A stretch of DNA of 38,470 nucleotides from Pseudomonas atagonensis (GTDB taxonomy: Bacteria; Pseudomonadota; Gammaproteobacteria; Pseudomonadales; Pseudomonadaceae), in NCBI RefSeq assembly GCF_011369485.1, contig NZ_VXCA01000021.1, positions 1-38,470 of the forward strand, in the 5' to 3' direction. The notes below the pieces were generated by a model. That model was not told where the DNA came from. It worked only from the letters and a program-made list of their open reading frames with translations, and did no database searches. This document shows, one piece after another, positions 7,157 through 15,166 of the stretch. A program made the translations under genes and the position numbers. Every line of letters starts with the position of its first letter. The stretch's first letter is position 1.

Positions 7157-8358
7157 TGCGTGACGTTTATATCTGCGACGCGATCCGTACGCCTATCGGT
7201 CGTTTCGGCGGCGGTCTGGCGGCTGTTCGCGCTGACGACCTGGCCGCGGTGCCGATCAAGGCATTGATGGAACGCAATCCGTCCGTGGACTGGAATGCCA
7301 TCGACGAAGTGTTCCTCGGCTGCGCCAACCAGGCTGGCGAAGACAACCGCAACGTTGCGCGCATGGCGCTGTTGCTGGCCGGTCTGCCGGACAGCGTGCC
7401 CGGCGTCACCCTCAATCGTCTCTGCGCGTCGGGGATGGACGCCATCGGCACGGCGTTCCGCGCCATCGCCAGCGGCGAAATGGAGCTGGCGATTGCCGGC
7501 GGCGTCGAGTCGATGTCCCGCGCTCCGTTCGTGATGGGCAAGGCTGACGCGGCGTTTTCGCGCAACATGAAACTGGAAGACACCACTATCGGCTGGCGTT
7601 TCATCAACCCGTTGATGAAAGCGCAGTACGGCGTCGACGCGATGCCGCAGACCGCCGACAACGTCGCTGATGATTACGAAGTGTCGCGCGAGGATCAGGA
7701 CGCTTTCGCCCTGCGCAGCCAGCAACGTACTGCTGCCGCGCAAGCCGCCGGCTACTTCGCCGAGGAAATCGTTGAAGTACGGATCGCCCACAAGAAGGGT
7801 GAAACCGTGGTCAGCGAGGACGAACATCCACGTGCCGATACGACGATTGAAGCACTGAGCAAACTGAAACCGGTCAACGGCGCGGATAAAACCGTCACCG
7901 CCGGCAATGCCTCTGGCGTCAACGATGGCGCCGCTGCACTGATTCTCGCCTCCGCCGAAGCGGTGAAAAAACATGGCCTGACCGCCCGCGCCAAAGTGCT
8001 CGGCATGGCCAGCGCCGGCGTCGCGCCACGGGTGATGGGCATTGGCCCGGTGCCGGCGGTGCGCAAACTGACCGAGCGCCTCGGCGTGGCGGTCAGCGAT
8101 TTCGACGTGATCGAACTCAACGAAGCGTTCGCCAGCCAGGGTTTGGCGGTGCTGCGTGAACTGGGGCTGGCCGATGACGCCGCGCAGGTCAATCCAAACG
8201 GCGGCGCAATTGCCTTGGGTCACCCGTTGGGCATGAGCGGCGCGCGCCTGGTGCTGACGGCCCTGCATCAGCTGGAAAAGACTGGCGGCAAGAAAGGTCT
8301 GGCGACCATGTGCGTCGGTGTGGGGCAGGGTCTGGCCCTGGCCATCGAACGCGTCTGA
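7156..8358 (+). CDS. pcaF: PcaF, beta-ketoadipyl-CoA thiolase
   Basis: A 400-aa thiolase that splits beta-ketoadipyl-CoA with CoA into succinyl-CoA and acetyl-CoA, the last step of the pathway. All three catalytic residues are visible: Cys90 in [11 protein letters not shown], His356 in [10 protein letters not shown] and Cys386 in CVGVGQG. The sequence resembles P. putida PcaF closely along its whole length as far as I recall it. There are two adjacent ATG codons (7153 and 7156): the second has 7-nt spacing from GGAG and gives the usual 400-aa [13 protein letters not shown] start, whereas the first would overlap the pcaJ stop as ATGA. The coding sequence is 36 nt from pcaH, with no terminator between them. 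Confidence 0.95.
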   Translation: MRDVYICDAIRTPIGRFGGGLAAVRADDLAAVPIKALMERNPSVDWNAIDEVFLGCANQAGEDNRNVARMALLLAGLPDSVPGVTLNRLCASGMDAIGTAFRAIASGEMELAIAGGVESMSRAPFVMGKADAAFSRNMKLEDTTIGWRFINPLMKAQYGVDAMPQTADNVADDYEVSREDQDAFALRSQQRTAAAQAAGYFAEEIVEVRIAHKKGETVVSEDEHPRADTTIEALSKLKPVNGADKTVTAGNASGVNDGAAALILASAEAVKKHGLTARAKVLGMASAGVAPRVMGIGPVPAVRKLTERLGVAVSDFDVIELNEAFASQGLAVLRELGLADDAAQVNPNGGAIALGHPLGMSGARLVLTALHQLEKTGGKKGLATMCVGVGQGLALAIERV

Positions 8359-8372
8359 CGCACAGCTGCACG

Positions 8373-8380
8373 AATAAGAA
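8373..8380 (+). promoter_or_regulatory. Candidate Hfq/Crc motif before pcaH
   Basis: AATAAGAA matches AAnAAnAA and lies just before the GAGGAAAG ribosome-binding site of pcaH, 14 nt from the start codon. It is a short pattern that can arise by chance; its interest comes from similar motifs at pcaK and pcaT. Confidence 0.35.
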
Positions 8381-8394
8381 CTGAGGAAAGCGAA

Positions 8395-9099
8395 ATGACT
8401 GACAAGCCTGGTTACCGTCGCCCGCAGGCAGGCACCCAGCCTGACTATTTGCACCCGACGTATCAATCCACCAATCTGCGCTCGCCATCGAAGCCGTTGG
8501 TGTTTCTGCCGCATTCGCTGTCGGAAATCACCGGGCCGACCATCGGCGCCGAACGTGTGGCCGAAAAGGACAACGATCTGACCGCGCAACATGACGGCGA
8601 ACCGCAGGGTGAGCGCATCATCATTCACGGCCGCGTGCTCGATGAGAACGGTCTGCCGGTGCCGGGGATTCTGGTGGAAATCTGGCAGGCCAACGCTGCC
8701 GGCCGCTACAACCACAAGCGCGACCTGCATGACGCGCCGCTGGACCCGAACTTCACCGGCACCGGCCGCACCGTCACCGACGCCGATGGCTGGTACCAGT
8801 TCCAGACCATCAAGCCCGGCGCCTACCCGTGGGGCAACCACCACAACGCCTGGCGCCCGGCGCACATTCACTTTTCGCTGTTCGGGCCGAGCATCCTTAC
8901 GCGTCTGGTCACGCAAATGTACTTCCCGGGCGATCCGCTGCTGGCCTATGACCCGATCTACAACTGCGTGCCGGACACTTCGGCCAAGGAACGCCTGATC
9001 GCCGCTTTCGATCTGGAAAAAACCATTCCGTCCTACGCCCTCGCTTATCGCTGGGACATCGTGCTGCGCGGCCGTGAAGCCACGCCGATGGAGAAATAA
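8395..9099 (+). CDS. pcaH: PcaH, protocatechuate 3,4-dioxygenase beta subunit
   Basis: The 234-aa iron-binding subunit of the intradiol dioxygenase that opens protocatechuate to 3-carboxy-cis,cis-muconate. The four non-haem Fe(III) ligands can be placed as Tyr105 (GRYNHK), Tyr144 (GAYPWG) and His157/His159 (AHIHFS), matching the Tyr-Tyr-His-His set of P. putida. The family motif VEIWQANAAGRYNHK is also present in altered form in PcaG. A strong ribosome-binding site (GAGGAAAG) precedes the ATG. One base separates its stop from the pcaG start, consistent with stoichiometric synthesis of the alpha/beta protomer. It is slightly shorter than the 239-aa P. putida protein. Confidence 0.96.
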   Translation: MTDKPGYRRPQAGTQPDYLHPTYQSTNLRSPSKPLVFLPHSLSEITGPTIGAERVAEKDNDLTAQHDGEPQGERIIIHGRVLDENGLPVPGILVEIWQANAAGRYNHKRDLHDAPLDPNFTGTGRTVTDADGWYQFQTIKPGAYPWGNHHNAWRPAHIHFSLFGPSILTRLVTQMYFPGDPLLAYDPIYNCVPDTSAKERLIAAFDLEKTIPSYALAYRWDIVLRGREATPMEK

Positions 9100-9100
9100 G

Positions 9101-9667
9101 ATGACCCTGACTGCGACCACGTCCCACACTGTCGGGCCGTATTACCACATCGGCCTGACCTGGCTGAACCGCGAAAACCTCACTGTCGGGCAAACCCTCG
9201 GCGAGCGCGTGGCGATCACCGGGCAAGTAGTGGATGGCAACGGCGACGTCGTCAACGACGCCATGCTGGAAGTCTGGCAGGCCAACGCCGCCGGCAAGTA
9301 CGACCACCCGGAAGATGAGCAGGACAAACCGCTGGACCCGCACTTCGAAGGTTTCGGGCGGGTGCCGGTGGATGCCGAGGGGCGATTCCGCTTCACCACG
9401 ATCAAACCGGGCACGGTCGAGGGTCTGAAGGGCTCGACCCAGGCGCCGCATCTGGTGGTGCTGGTGTTTGCGCGCGGGCTGGTGAAGCACTTGCTGACGC
9501 GGATTTATTTTGAAGGTGAGCCGGCCAACGTCGATGATCCGTTGCTGGAATGCGTACCGGCTGAACGCCGCAGTACGTTGCTGGCGAAAAAGGATGCGGC
9601 GGGTGTTTATCAGTGGGATGTGATTTTGCAGGGCACTGAGGCGGAGACGGTGTTCTTCGATTATTGA
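9101..9667 (+). CDS. pcaG: PcaG, protocatechuate 3,4-dioxygenase alpha subunit
   Basis: The 188-aa structural subunit that pairs with PcaH; it shares the beta-sandwich fold but not the iron site. The N-terminal TVGPYYHIGL motif and LEVWQANAAGKYDHPED are typical, while the histidine pair of PcaH is replaced (APHLVVLVFARG). The start at 9101 follows the pcaH stop by one base; the open frame extends nine codons upstream inside pcaH, but MTLTATTSHTVGPYYH is the expected N-terminus. It is somewhat shorter than the roughly 200-aa P. putida PcaG. A large REPIN-like inverted repeat follows, so the promoter-proximal transcript (pcaI to pcaG) may end or be processed here. Confidence 0.95.
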   Translation: MTLTATTSHTVGPYYHIGLTWLNRENLTVGQTLGERVAITGQVVDGNGDVVNDAMLEVWQANAAGKYDHPEDEQDKPLDPHFEGFGRVPVDAEGRFRFTTIKPGTVEGLKGSTQAPHLVVLVFARGLVKHLLTRIYFEGEPANVDDPLLECVPAERRSTLLAKKDAAGVYQWDVILQGTEAETVFFDY

Positions 9668-9696
9668 TTCAGCAAAAAAACTGGATCAGTAAATAC

Positions 9697-9833
9697 TTTG
9701 TGGCGAGGGGATTTATCCCCGTTCGAGTGCGAAGCGCTCGCCAATCAGATACACGCGGTTTACCTGAAATAACGCGCTGAATGGTTTTGGGGCCGCTTCG
9801 CCGCCCAACGGGGATAAATCCCCTCGCCACAAA
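9697..9833. repeat. REPIN-like element: paired inverted REP sequences
   Basis: Perfect 27-nt inverted arms at 9697-9723 and 9807-9833, each holding the GGCGAGGGGATTTATCCCC core, surround about 83 bp. Such pairs of inverted REPs are typical of P. fluorescens. It separates pcaG from pcaT and divides the pca cluster into two parts; folded in RNA it could stabilise or end the upstream message. Confidence 0.85.
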
Positions 9834-9917
9834 GGCTGGTCAAGACTTGGGTGATGATCCAGTGTGGAACGGGACTGTTGCAAAGTATGTCTAGACTCTC
9901 ACTGTCCCTATCGAGTG

Positions 9918-9925
9918 AAAAACAA
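9918..9925 (+). promoter_or_regulatory. Candidate Hfq/Crc motif overlapping the pcaT start codon
   Basis: AAAAACAA ends on the A of the pcaT ATG and fits AAnAAnAA exactly. The only ribosome-binding-like sequence is a weak GAGTG beside it, so protein binding here would directly mask initiation. Inferred from sequence. Confidence 0.55.
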
Positions 9926-11220
9926 TGACAACGACCACCTCCCATTACACCGGCGAAGAGCGCAGCAAGCGCATCTTTGCGATTGTCGGCGCTTCGTCCG
10001 GCAACCTCGTCGAATGGTTCGACTTCTACGTCTACGCCTTCTGCGCGATCTATTTCGCCCCGGCGTTTTTCCCCTCCGACAACCCGACGGTGCAGTTGGT
10101 CAATACGGCGGGCGTGTTCGCTGCCGGCTTTTTGATGCGTCCCATCGGCGGCTGGATTTTCGGCCGGGTGGCGGACAAGCACGGGCGCAAGAATTCGATG
10201 CTCATCTCGATTCTGATGATGTGCTTTGGCTCACTGCTCATCGCCTGCCTGCCGACCTACGCGAGCATTGGCGTGTGGGCACCAGTCCTGCTGTTGTTCG
10301 CACGCTTGCTGCAAGGCCTGTCGGTGGGTGGCGAGTACGGCACCACCGCAACCTACATGAGCGAAGTCGCGCTCAAGGGCCAGCGCGGATTTTTCGCCTC
10401 TTTCCAGTACGTGACCCTCATCGGCGGGCAATTGCTGGCGGTGTCGCTGGTGGTGATTCTTCAGCAGTTCCTCACTGAAGAAGATCTTCGCGCCTACGGC
10501 TGGCGGATTCCGTTTGTGGTCGGCGCGATTGCGGCGCTGATTTCGTTGTTCCTGCGTCGTTCGCTGAAAGAAACCACCAACAAGGAAACCCGCGAGCACA
10601 AAGACGCCGGTAGCATCAGCGCACTGTTCCGCGATCACAAAGCCGCGTTCATCACCGTGCTTGGCTACACCGCCGGTGGTTCGCTGATTTTCTACACCTT
10701 CACCACGTACATGCAGAAGTACCTGGTGAACACCGCCGGCATGCACGCCAAAACCGCCAGCTACATCATGACGGGCGCGCTCTTCCTTTATATGTGCATG
10801 CAACCGCTGTTCGGCATGCTCGCCGACAAGATCGGCCGACGTAACTCCATGCTCTGGTTCGGCGCGCTCGGCACGCTGTTCACCGTACCGATTCTGTTGA
10901 GCCTGAAAAGTGTCAGCAGCCCGTTTCTGGCCTTTGTGCTGATCACCGTGGCGCTGGCCATTGTCAGTTTCTACACCTCGATCAGTGGACTGGTGAAGGC
11001 CGAAATGTTCCCGCCGGAAGTCCGCGCGCTCGGCGTTGGTCTGGCCTACGCGGTGGCGAATGCGATCTTCGGCGGTTCGGCGGAATTCGTTGCGCTGAGC
11101 CTGAAAAACATCGGCATGGAAAACTCCTTCTACTGGTACGTGACGGCGATGATGGCTATCGCGTTCCTGTTCAGTCTGCGTTTGCCGAAACAGGCGGCGT
11201 ACTTGCACCACGATCTCTAA
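9925..11220 (+). CDS. pcaT: PcaT, MFS dicarboxylate transporter (beta-ketoadipate/alpha-ketoglutarate type)
   Basis: A 431-aa proton symporter of the metabolite:H+ symporter group, close to KgtP in design. In P. putida the equivalent gene in the pca cluster is pcaT, proposed to carry beta-ketoadipate or related dicarboxylates across the inner membrane. Diagnostic segments are [14 protein letters not shown] near residues 27-40, [19 protein letters not shown] at about 72-90 (the MFS loop signature) and the [18 protein letters not shown] stretch in segment 4. Twelve membrane segments can be traced. No PcaR operator is visible between the REPIN and the start, so its promoter is unclear. A hairpin separates it from pcaB. 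Confidence 0.88.
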   Translation: MTTTTSHYTGEERSKRIFAIVGASSGNLVEWFDFYVYAFCAIYFAPAFFPSDNPTVQLVNTAGVFAAGFLMRPIGGWIFGRVADKHGRKNSMLISILMMCFGSLLIACLPTYASIGVWAPVLLLFARLLQGLSVGGEYGTTATYMSEVALKGQRGFFASFQYVTLIGGQLLAVSLVVILQQFLTEEDLRAYGWRIPFVVGAIAALISLFLRRSLKETTNKETREHKDAGSISALFRDHKAAFITVLGYTAGGSLIFYTFTTYMQKYLVNTAGMHAKTASYIMTGALFLYMCMQPLFGMLADKIGRRNSMLWFGALGTLFTVPILLSLKSVSSPFLAFVLITVALAIVSFYTSISGLVKAEMFPPEVRALGVGLAYAVANAIFGGSAEFVALSLKNIGMENSFYWYVTAMMAIAFLFSLRLPKQAAYLHHDL

Positions 11221-11228
11221 CCTGATGC

Positions 11229-11251
11229 GCGCGGGCCGTGATGGCCCGCGC
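11229..11251 (+). other. Intercistronic hairpin between pcaT and pcaB
   Basis: A perfect 9-bp stem GCGCGGGCC / GGCCCGCGC with a 5-nt loop, 8 nt after the pcaT stop and 15 nt before the pcaB start. It lacks a T run and is followed closely by the pcaB ribosome-binding site, so it is more likely an RNA-processing or attenuation element than a full terminator. Confidence 0.6.
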
Positions 11252-11266
11252 CGGCAAGGACTGTTT

Positions 11267-12631
11267 ATGACTCAGCGACCGGGCAATCAATTGTTCGATG
11301 CCTACTTTACTGCCCGTGATATGCGCGACGTGTTCTGCGATCAGGGCCGCGTGCAGGCGATGCTCGACTTCGAAGCGGGTCTGGCCCGCGCCGAGGCGCG
11401 GGTCGGGCTGATTCCAGCCTCCGCCGTTGCACCGATTGAGGCGGCCTGTAACGCCGGCCTGTATGACTTCGCCGCGCTGGGCGAAGCGATTGCCACGGCG
11501 GGCAATTCGGCGATTCCGCTGGTCAAGGCGTTGGGCAAGCAGATTGCCGTCAGCGATGCCGAGGCCGAGCGTTACGTGCACTTGGGCGCGACCAGTCAGG
11601 ACGTGATGGATTCCGGGCTGGTGCTGCAAGTGCGTCAGGCGCTGGCGTTGATCGAAAGCGATCTGGCAGATCTGGCCGACTCCCTCGCCACCCAGGCGCA
11701 ACGCTATGCCGCGACACCATTGGCCGGGCGCACCTGGCTGCAACACGCGACGCCGGTGACCCTCGGCATGAAGATCGCCGGATGGCTTGGCGCTGTCACG
11801 CGCAGCCGTCAGCGTCTGCGTGAACTCAAGCCGCGTCTGCTGGTGCTGCAATTCGGCGGAGCCTCCGGCACCCTCGCGGCACTGGGCGAGCAGGCGTTAC
11901 CGATTGCCGAAGCGCTGGCCGAAGAACTGCAACTGACCTTGCCCGAGCAACCGTGGCACACCCAGCGTGACCGCGTGGTGGAGTTTGGCGCGGTGCTGGC
12001 TTTGATCGCTGGCAGCCTCGGCAAATTCGGCCGCGACATCAGCCTGTTGATGCAGACCGAAGCGGCGGAAGTGTTCGAGCCGTCGGTGCCGGGCAAGGGC
12101 GGCTCTTCGACCATGCCGCACAAACGCAACCCGGTCGGTGCGGCGGTGTTGATCGGCGCGGCGACTCGAGTGCCCGGGCTGGTGTCGACGCTGTTCAGTG
12201 CGATGCCGCAGGAACATGAACGCAGCTTGGGTCTGTGGCATGCCGAATGGGAAACCCTGCCGGAGATTTGCTGCCTCGTTTCCGGTTCGCTGCAACAGGC
12301 TCGGTTGTTGGCGGACGGCCTCGAAGTCGATGCCACACGCATGGCGCGCAACCTCGAATTGACCCAAGGCCTGGTGCTGGCCGAAGCAGTGAGCATCGTC
12401 CTCGCGCAGCGGGTCGGCCGCGACACCGCGCATCATCTGCTCGAACAATGCTGCAAACGTGCGGTGGCCGAGCAGCGCCACTTGCGTGCCGTCCTCGGCG
12501 ACGAGCCAGCGGTCACCGCCGAGTTAAGCAGCGCTGAACTGGATCATCTGTTGAACCCCGCCCACTACCTCGGTCAGGCGCACGTCTGGGTCGAGCGTGC
12601 GGTGGCCGAACACAACGCATTGTCTGTCTGA
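11267..12631 (+). CDS. pcaB: PcaB, 3-carboxy-cis,cis-muconate cycloisomerase
   Basis: A 454-aa enzyme of the fumarase/aspartase superfamily that converts 3-carboxy-cis,cis-muconate to 4-carboxymuconolactone, the step after PcaHG. The superfamily signatures are in place: HLGATSQDVMDSG (residues 105-117), GRTWLQHATPVT (154-165) and the GGSSTMPHKRNP loop (278-289). The start at 11267 has AAGGA 7 nt upstream; the frame is open 14 codons earlier through the hairpin, which is an unlikely start. The stop is followed by the pcaD ribosome-binding site, with 11 nt between the genes. Confidence 0.95.
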   Translation: MTQRPGNQLFDAYFTARDMRDVFCDQGRVQAMLDFEAGLARAEARVGLIPASAVAPIEAACNAGLYDFAALGEAIATAGNSAIPLVKALGKQIAVSDAEAERYVHLGATSQDVMDSGLVLQVRQALALIESDLADLADSLATQAQRYAATPLAGRTWLQHATPVTLGMKIAGWLGAVTRSRQRLRELKPRLLVLQFGGASGTLAALGEQALPIAEALAEELQLTLPEQPWHTQRDRVVEFGAVLALIAGSLGKFGRDISLLMQTEAAEVFEPSVPGKGGSSTMPHKRNPVGAAVLIGAATRVPGLVSTLFSAMPQEHERSLGLWHAEWETLPEICCLVSGSLQQARLLADGLEVDATRMARNLELTQGLVLAEAVSIVLAQRVGRDTAHHLLEQCCKRAVAEQRHLRAVLGDEPAVTAELSSAELDHLLNPAHYLGQAHVWVERAVAEHNALSV

Positions 12632-12642
12632 AGGAGAGGGCT

Positions 12643-13431
12643 GTGGCTTTCGTTCAACTCGCCGATGGCGAACTGCATTACAAGATTGAAGGCCCGGTCG
12701 ATGCGCCGGTGCTGGTGCTGTCCAACTCGCTGGGCACTGATCTGCACATGTGGGACGCGCAGATGCCGGCGTTCACCGAGAACTTTCGTGTGTTGCGTTT
12801 CGATACCCGTGGTCACGGTCAGTCGCTGGTCACTCCGGGGCCTTACAGCATCGAGCAACTGGGGCGCGACGTGCTCGGGCTGCTGGATGCGTTGCACATC
12901 GAGCGTGCACATTTCTGCGGCCTGTCGATGGGCGGCCTGATCGGCCAGTGGCTGGGGATCAATGCCGGGCAGCGTTTGCACAAACTGATCGTCTGCAATA
13001 CGGCAGCGAAGATCGGCGATCCGTCGGTGTGGAATCCGCGCATCGAAACGGTACTGCGTGACGGCGAAGCGGCGATGGTGGCGCTGCGCGATGCGTCGAT
13101 TGCCCGCTGGTTTACACCGGACTTCTCGGCGGCTCATCCGGCAGCGGCCAAGCAGATCACCGACATGCTTGCGGCGACGTCGCCTGAGGGCTACGCGGCC
13201 AATTGTGCGGCGGTGCGCGATGCCGATTTCCGTGAGCAACTGACGGCGATCAACGTGCCGCTGCTGGTGATTGCCGGCACTGAAGATGCGGTGACGCCGC
13301 CGTCCGGTGGGCATTTCATTCAAGAGCACGTGCGCGGCGCCGAGTATGCCGAGTTCTATGCGGCGCATCTTTCCAACGTGCAGGCCGGTGCGGATTTCAG
13401 CAATCGGGTGCTGGCGTTTCTGAACGCTTGA
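12643..13431 (+). CDS. pcaD: PcaD, beta-ketoadipate enol-lactone hydrolase
   Basis: A 262-aa alpha/beta-hydrolase that opens beta-ketoadipate enol-lactone to beta-ketoadipate. The catalytic triad can be read as Ser95 (GLSMGG nucleophile elbow), Asp215 (AGTEDAVTPP) and His242 (AAHLSNVQ). The oxyanion-hole region follows the LSNSLGTDLHMWD segment at about 26-38. The start is GTG at 12643 with a strong AAGGAGAGG site upstream. It is not fused to PcaC, unlike the PcaL fusions of some bacteria. It lies between pcaB and pcaC with gaps of 11 and 13 nt, so the three are one transcript. Confidence 0.95.
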   Translation: MAFVQLADGELHYKIEGPVDAPVLVLSNSLGTDLHMWDAQMPAFTENFRVLRFDTRGHGQSLVTPGPYSIEQLGRDVLGLLDALHIERAHFCGLSMGGLIGQWLGINAGQRLHKLIVCNTAAKIGDPSVWNPRIETVLRDGEAAMVALRDASIARWFTPDFSAAHPAAAKQITDMLAATSPEGYAANCAAVRDADFREQLTAINVPLLVIAGTEDAVTPPSGGHFIQEHVRGAEYAEFYAAHLSNVQAGADFSNRVLAFLNA

Positions 13432-13444
13432 TAAGGGGATTTTT

Positions 13445-13837
13445 GTGGACGAGAAACAACGTTACGACGACGGCATGCAGGTGCGCCGCGCGGTGTTGGG
13501 CGATGCGCATGTCGATCGCAGCCTGACCACGCTGACCGAGTTCAACTCGGAATTCCAGGAGATGATTACCCGCCACGCCTGGGGCGATATCTGGACCCGC
13601 CCGGGGTTGCCTCGGCATACGCGCAGCCTGATCACCATTGCGATGCTGATCGGCATGAACCGCGAAGGCGAGCTGAAACTGCACCTGCGCGCGGCCGCCA
13701 ATAACGGCGTGAGCCGTGGCGAGATCAAGGAAGTGATCATGCAGAGCGCGATTTACTGCGGGATACCGGCGGCGAATGCGACGTTTCATCTGGCGGAATC
13801 GGTGTGGGATGAACTGGGTGTTGAATCCCGGGAATAG
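13445..13837 (+). CDS. pcaC: PcaC, 4-carboxymuconolactone decarboxylase
   Basis: A 130-aa small alpha-helical enzyme of the CMD/AhpD family that decarboxylates 4-carboxymuconolactone to beta-ketoadipate enol-lactone, the substrate of PcaD. Recognisable family segments are WGDIWTRPGLPRHTRSL around residues 45-61, the HLRAAANNGVSRGEIKE helix pair at about 80-96 and the IYCGIPAANATF motif near 104-115. The start is GTG at 13445, preceded by AAGGGGA. It is the last gene of the pca cluster and is followed by a REPIN-like hairpin that separates it from the convergent methyltransferase gene. Confidence 0.95.
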   Translation: MDEKQRYDDGMQVRRAVLGDAHVDRSLTTLTEFNSEFQEMITRHAWGDIWTRPGLPRHTRSLITIAMLIGMNREGELKLHLRAAANNGVSRGEIKEVIMQSAIYCGIPAANATFHLAESVWDELGVESRE

Positions 13838-13854
13838 TGGTTGTCCGGACTGAT

Positions 13855-13925
13855 GCCTTCGCGAGCACGCCCGCTCCCACAGGGGTACGCATTCCAACTG
13901 TAGGAGTGAGCCTGCTCGCGAAAGC
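13855..13925. repeat. REPIN-like inverted repeat between pcaC and tam
   Basis: Arms at about 13855-13881 and 13899-13925 pair with a few mismatches; the GAGCCTGCTCGCGAAAGC core is a Pseudomonas REP. It lies between convergent genes and may act as a bidirectional transcript end. The right arm is nearly identical to an arm of the element at 28319-28407. Confidence 0.8.
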
Positions 13926-13943
13926 GGTAGGGGCCACGACAAA

Positions 13944-14762
13944 TCAAACCTTGGCGACAATGAATATCCGCTTGAACGCAAACAACGTATGCCCGTCCCC
14001 CTCCTGCGGATAATGCTTATGCACCCGCATCAGATAGTGATAGATAAACCGCGCCTGCTCCTCTGAGTTCAGCGCCTGCATCACCGGTCGCAACGCCGAG
14101 ACCTTTACCCAGTCATACACCGGCGATTTGCCGTCCACCACCTGCAACTGCTCGGTCTCCCAGATATCCAGCGACGTGGTCACCGGTGCGAGCAAACGGT
14201 AGTAATCCTCCAGCCCCAATAATGGCCGCGCCGCCATGCGCTGACGCAGCTCGGGCGTGCCCAGCGGTTGGCCGTTGGGGCCGCCATTGTCGAGGGTTTC
14301 GAGCATCAACCGATACCACAGCGCATCGCGCCAATCGGGCATGTGCGCGGCGAAACAGCCGCCGTTCCTGAGCTGTTTGAGCAGGCGTGGCAACAGCGTT
14401 TGATGATCGTTGATGAAATGCAGAACGGCGGCGGCAAGCAGCAGATCTGCCGGCTGTTTGGGGCGCCAGTCGAGCAGATCGCATTGCGTCCATGACGCTT
14501 TGATCGGCAGACATCGTGCTTGCGCCAGCATCTGTGCCGAACTGTCGATGCCCAGCAACTTCGCTTGCGGCCAACGCTTGGCCAATTGCTGCGTGGCAAT
14601 GCCGGTGCCGCAACCGAGGTCAACAATACGCTTGGGATTTTGCAGATCGACACGTTCGAGCAATTCATCGACCGGTCGTTGCCTGAGGCTGGAAAACTGC
14701 TGGTACGCCTTGGCGTCCCAATCGGTGCAGGCTTTGCCTGCGGTTTTGAATCTGACGCTCAT
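13944..14762 (-). CDS. tam: Trans-aconitate 2-methyltransferase homologue (Tam), SAM-dependent
   Basis: A 272-aa class I methyltransferase resembling E. coli Tam over its whole length. Tam methylates trans-aconitate, a toxic by-product of citrate-cycle aconitate. SAM-binding motif I is VDLGCGTGIATQQLAKRWP (about residues 47-65), followed by the acidic LLGIDSSAQML loop; the C-terminal stretch with the motifs YDWVKVSALRP and HYPQEGDGHTLFAFKRIFIV closely parallels E. coli Tam. It is about 20 aa longer than E. coli Tam, mainly at the N-terminus and before residue 170. AGAGGA precedes the ATG. It is the last gene of a minus-strand operon, 21 nt after the DUF1641 gene. Substrate is inferred from similarity; related small carboxylic acids are possible. 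Confidence 0.8.
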   Translation of the reverse strand: MSVRFKTAGKACTDWDAKAYQQFSSLRQRPVDELLERVDLQNPKRIVDLGCGTGIATQQLAKRWPQAKLLGIDSSAQMLAQARCLPIKASWTQCDLLDWRPKQPADLLLAAAVLHFINDHQTLLPRLLKQLRNGGCFAAHMPDWRDALWYRLMLETLDNGGPNGQPLGTPELRQRMAARPLLGLEDYYRLLAPVTTSLDIWETEQLQVVDGKSPVYDWVKVSALRPVMQALNSEEQARFIYHYLMRVHKHYPQEGDGHTLFAFKRIFIVAKV

Positions 14763-14783
14763 GAGGTGATCCTCTCTGGCGAA

Positions 14784-15140
14784 TTACAGTTGTCTTCCGA
14801 TGACGTTGAGGGTCTTCAGGACAACCGCCACACCTTTGCGCGTATCCGAATCGTTCAACAGTTTGAGCAAGGTCAAGAGACTCGGCGGTTCAGGCATCGC
14901 CGCCACTTCAGATTTGGCCAGACGTAAAGAGTTACTCGCTGTCCAAGTGGCTGCCGTGGCGTTTTCGAACAACAACGCCAGTTTTTCCACCATCGCCGCA
15001 TCCAGCAGGTCGGCGATATCCGATACCAGCGACAGCACATCGACGAGGTTTTCCACGCGTCCGCCGGCTATCAGGGGCTGCATTTTGGCCATCAGCGCGG
15101 TGAGCCCAGGTGTGGCAGTGTTTTCTTCAGGCATATTCAT
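14784..15140 (-). CDS. DUF1641 family protein
   Basis: A 118-aa small protein with leucine-rich, helix-forming sequence such as ENLVDVLSLVSDIADLLDAA, a pattern I associate with DUF1641. Genes of this family commonly sit beside SQR-like flavoproteins or formate dehydrogenases, and the molecular role is not known to me. There is no signal peptide or Cys. The ATG at 15140 is chosen: GGAGGAG lies 9 nt upstream; a TTG two codons earlier is the alternative. It lies 26 nt after the flavoprotein gene and 21 nt before tam, so the three are probably co-transcribed. It might assist membrane association or assembly of the flavoprotein, but this is inference. Confidence 0.75.
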   Translation of the reverse strand: MNMPEENTATPGLTALMAKMQPLIAGGRVENLVDVLSLVSDIADLLDAAMVEKLALLFENATAATWTASNSLRLAKSEVAAMPEPPSLLTLLKLLNDSDTRKGVAVVLKTLNVIGRQL

Positions 15141-15166
15141 CAGCAATCACTCCTCCCTGTGCAGGG

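Noticed and set aside
7135..9129. 664-codon minus-strand frame across pcaF and pcaH
   Set aside because: It runs through two well-identified genes on the other strand and shows no domain; long antisense frames are expected at this GC content.
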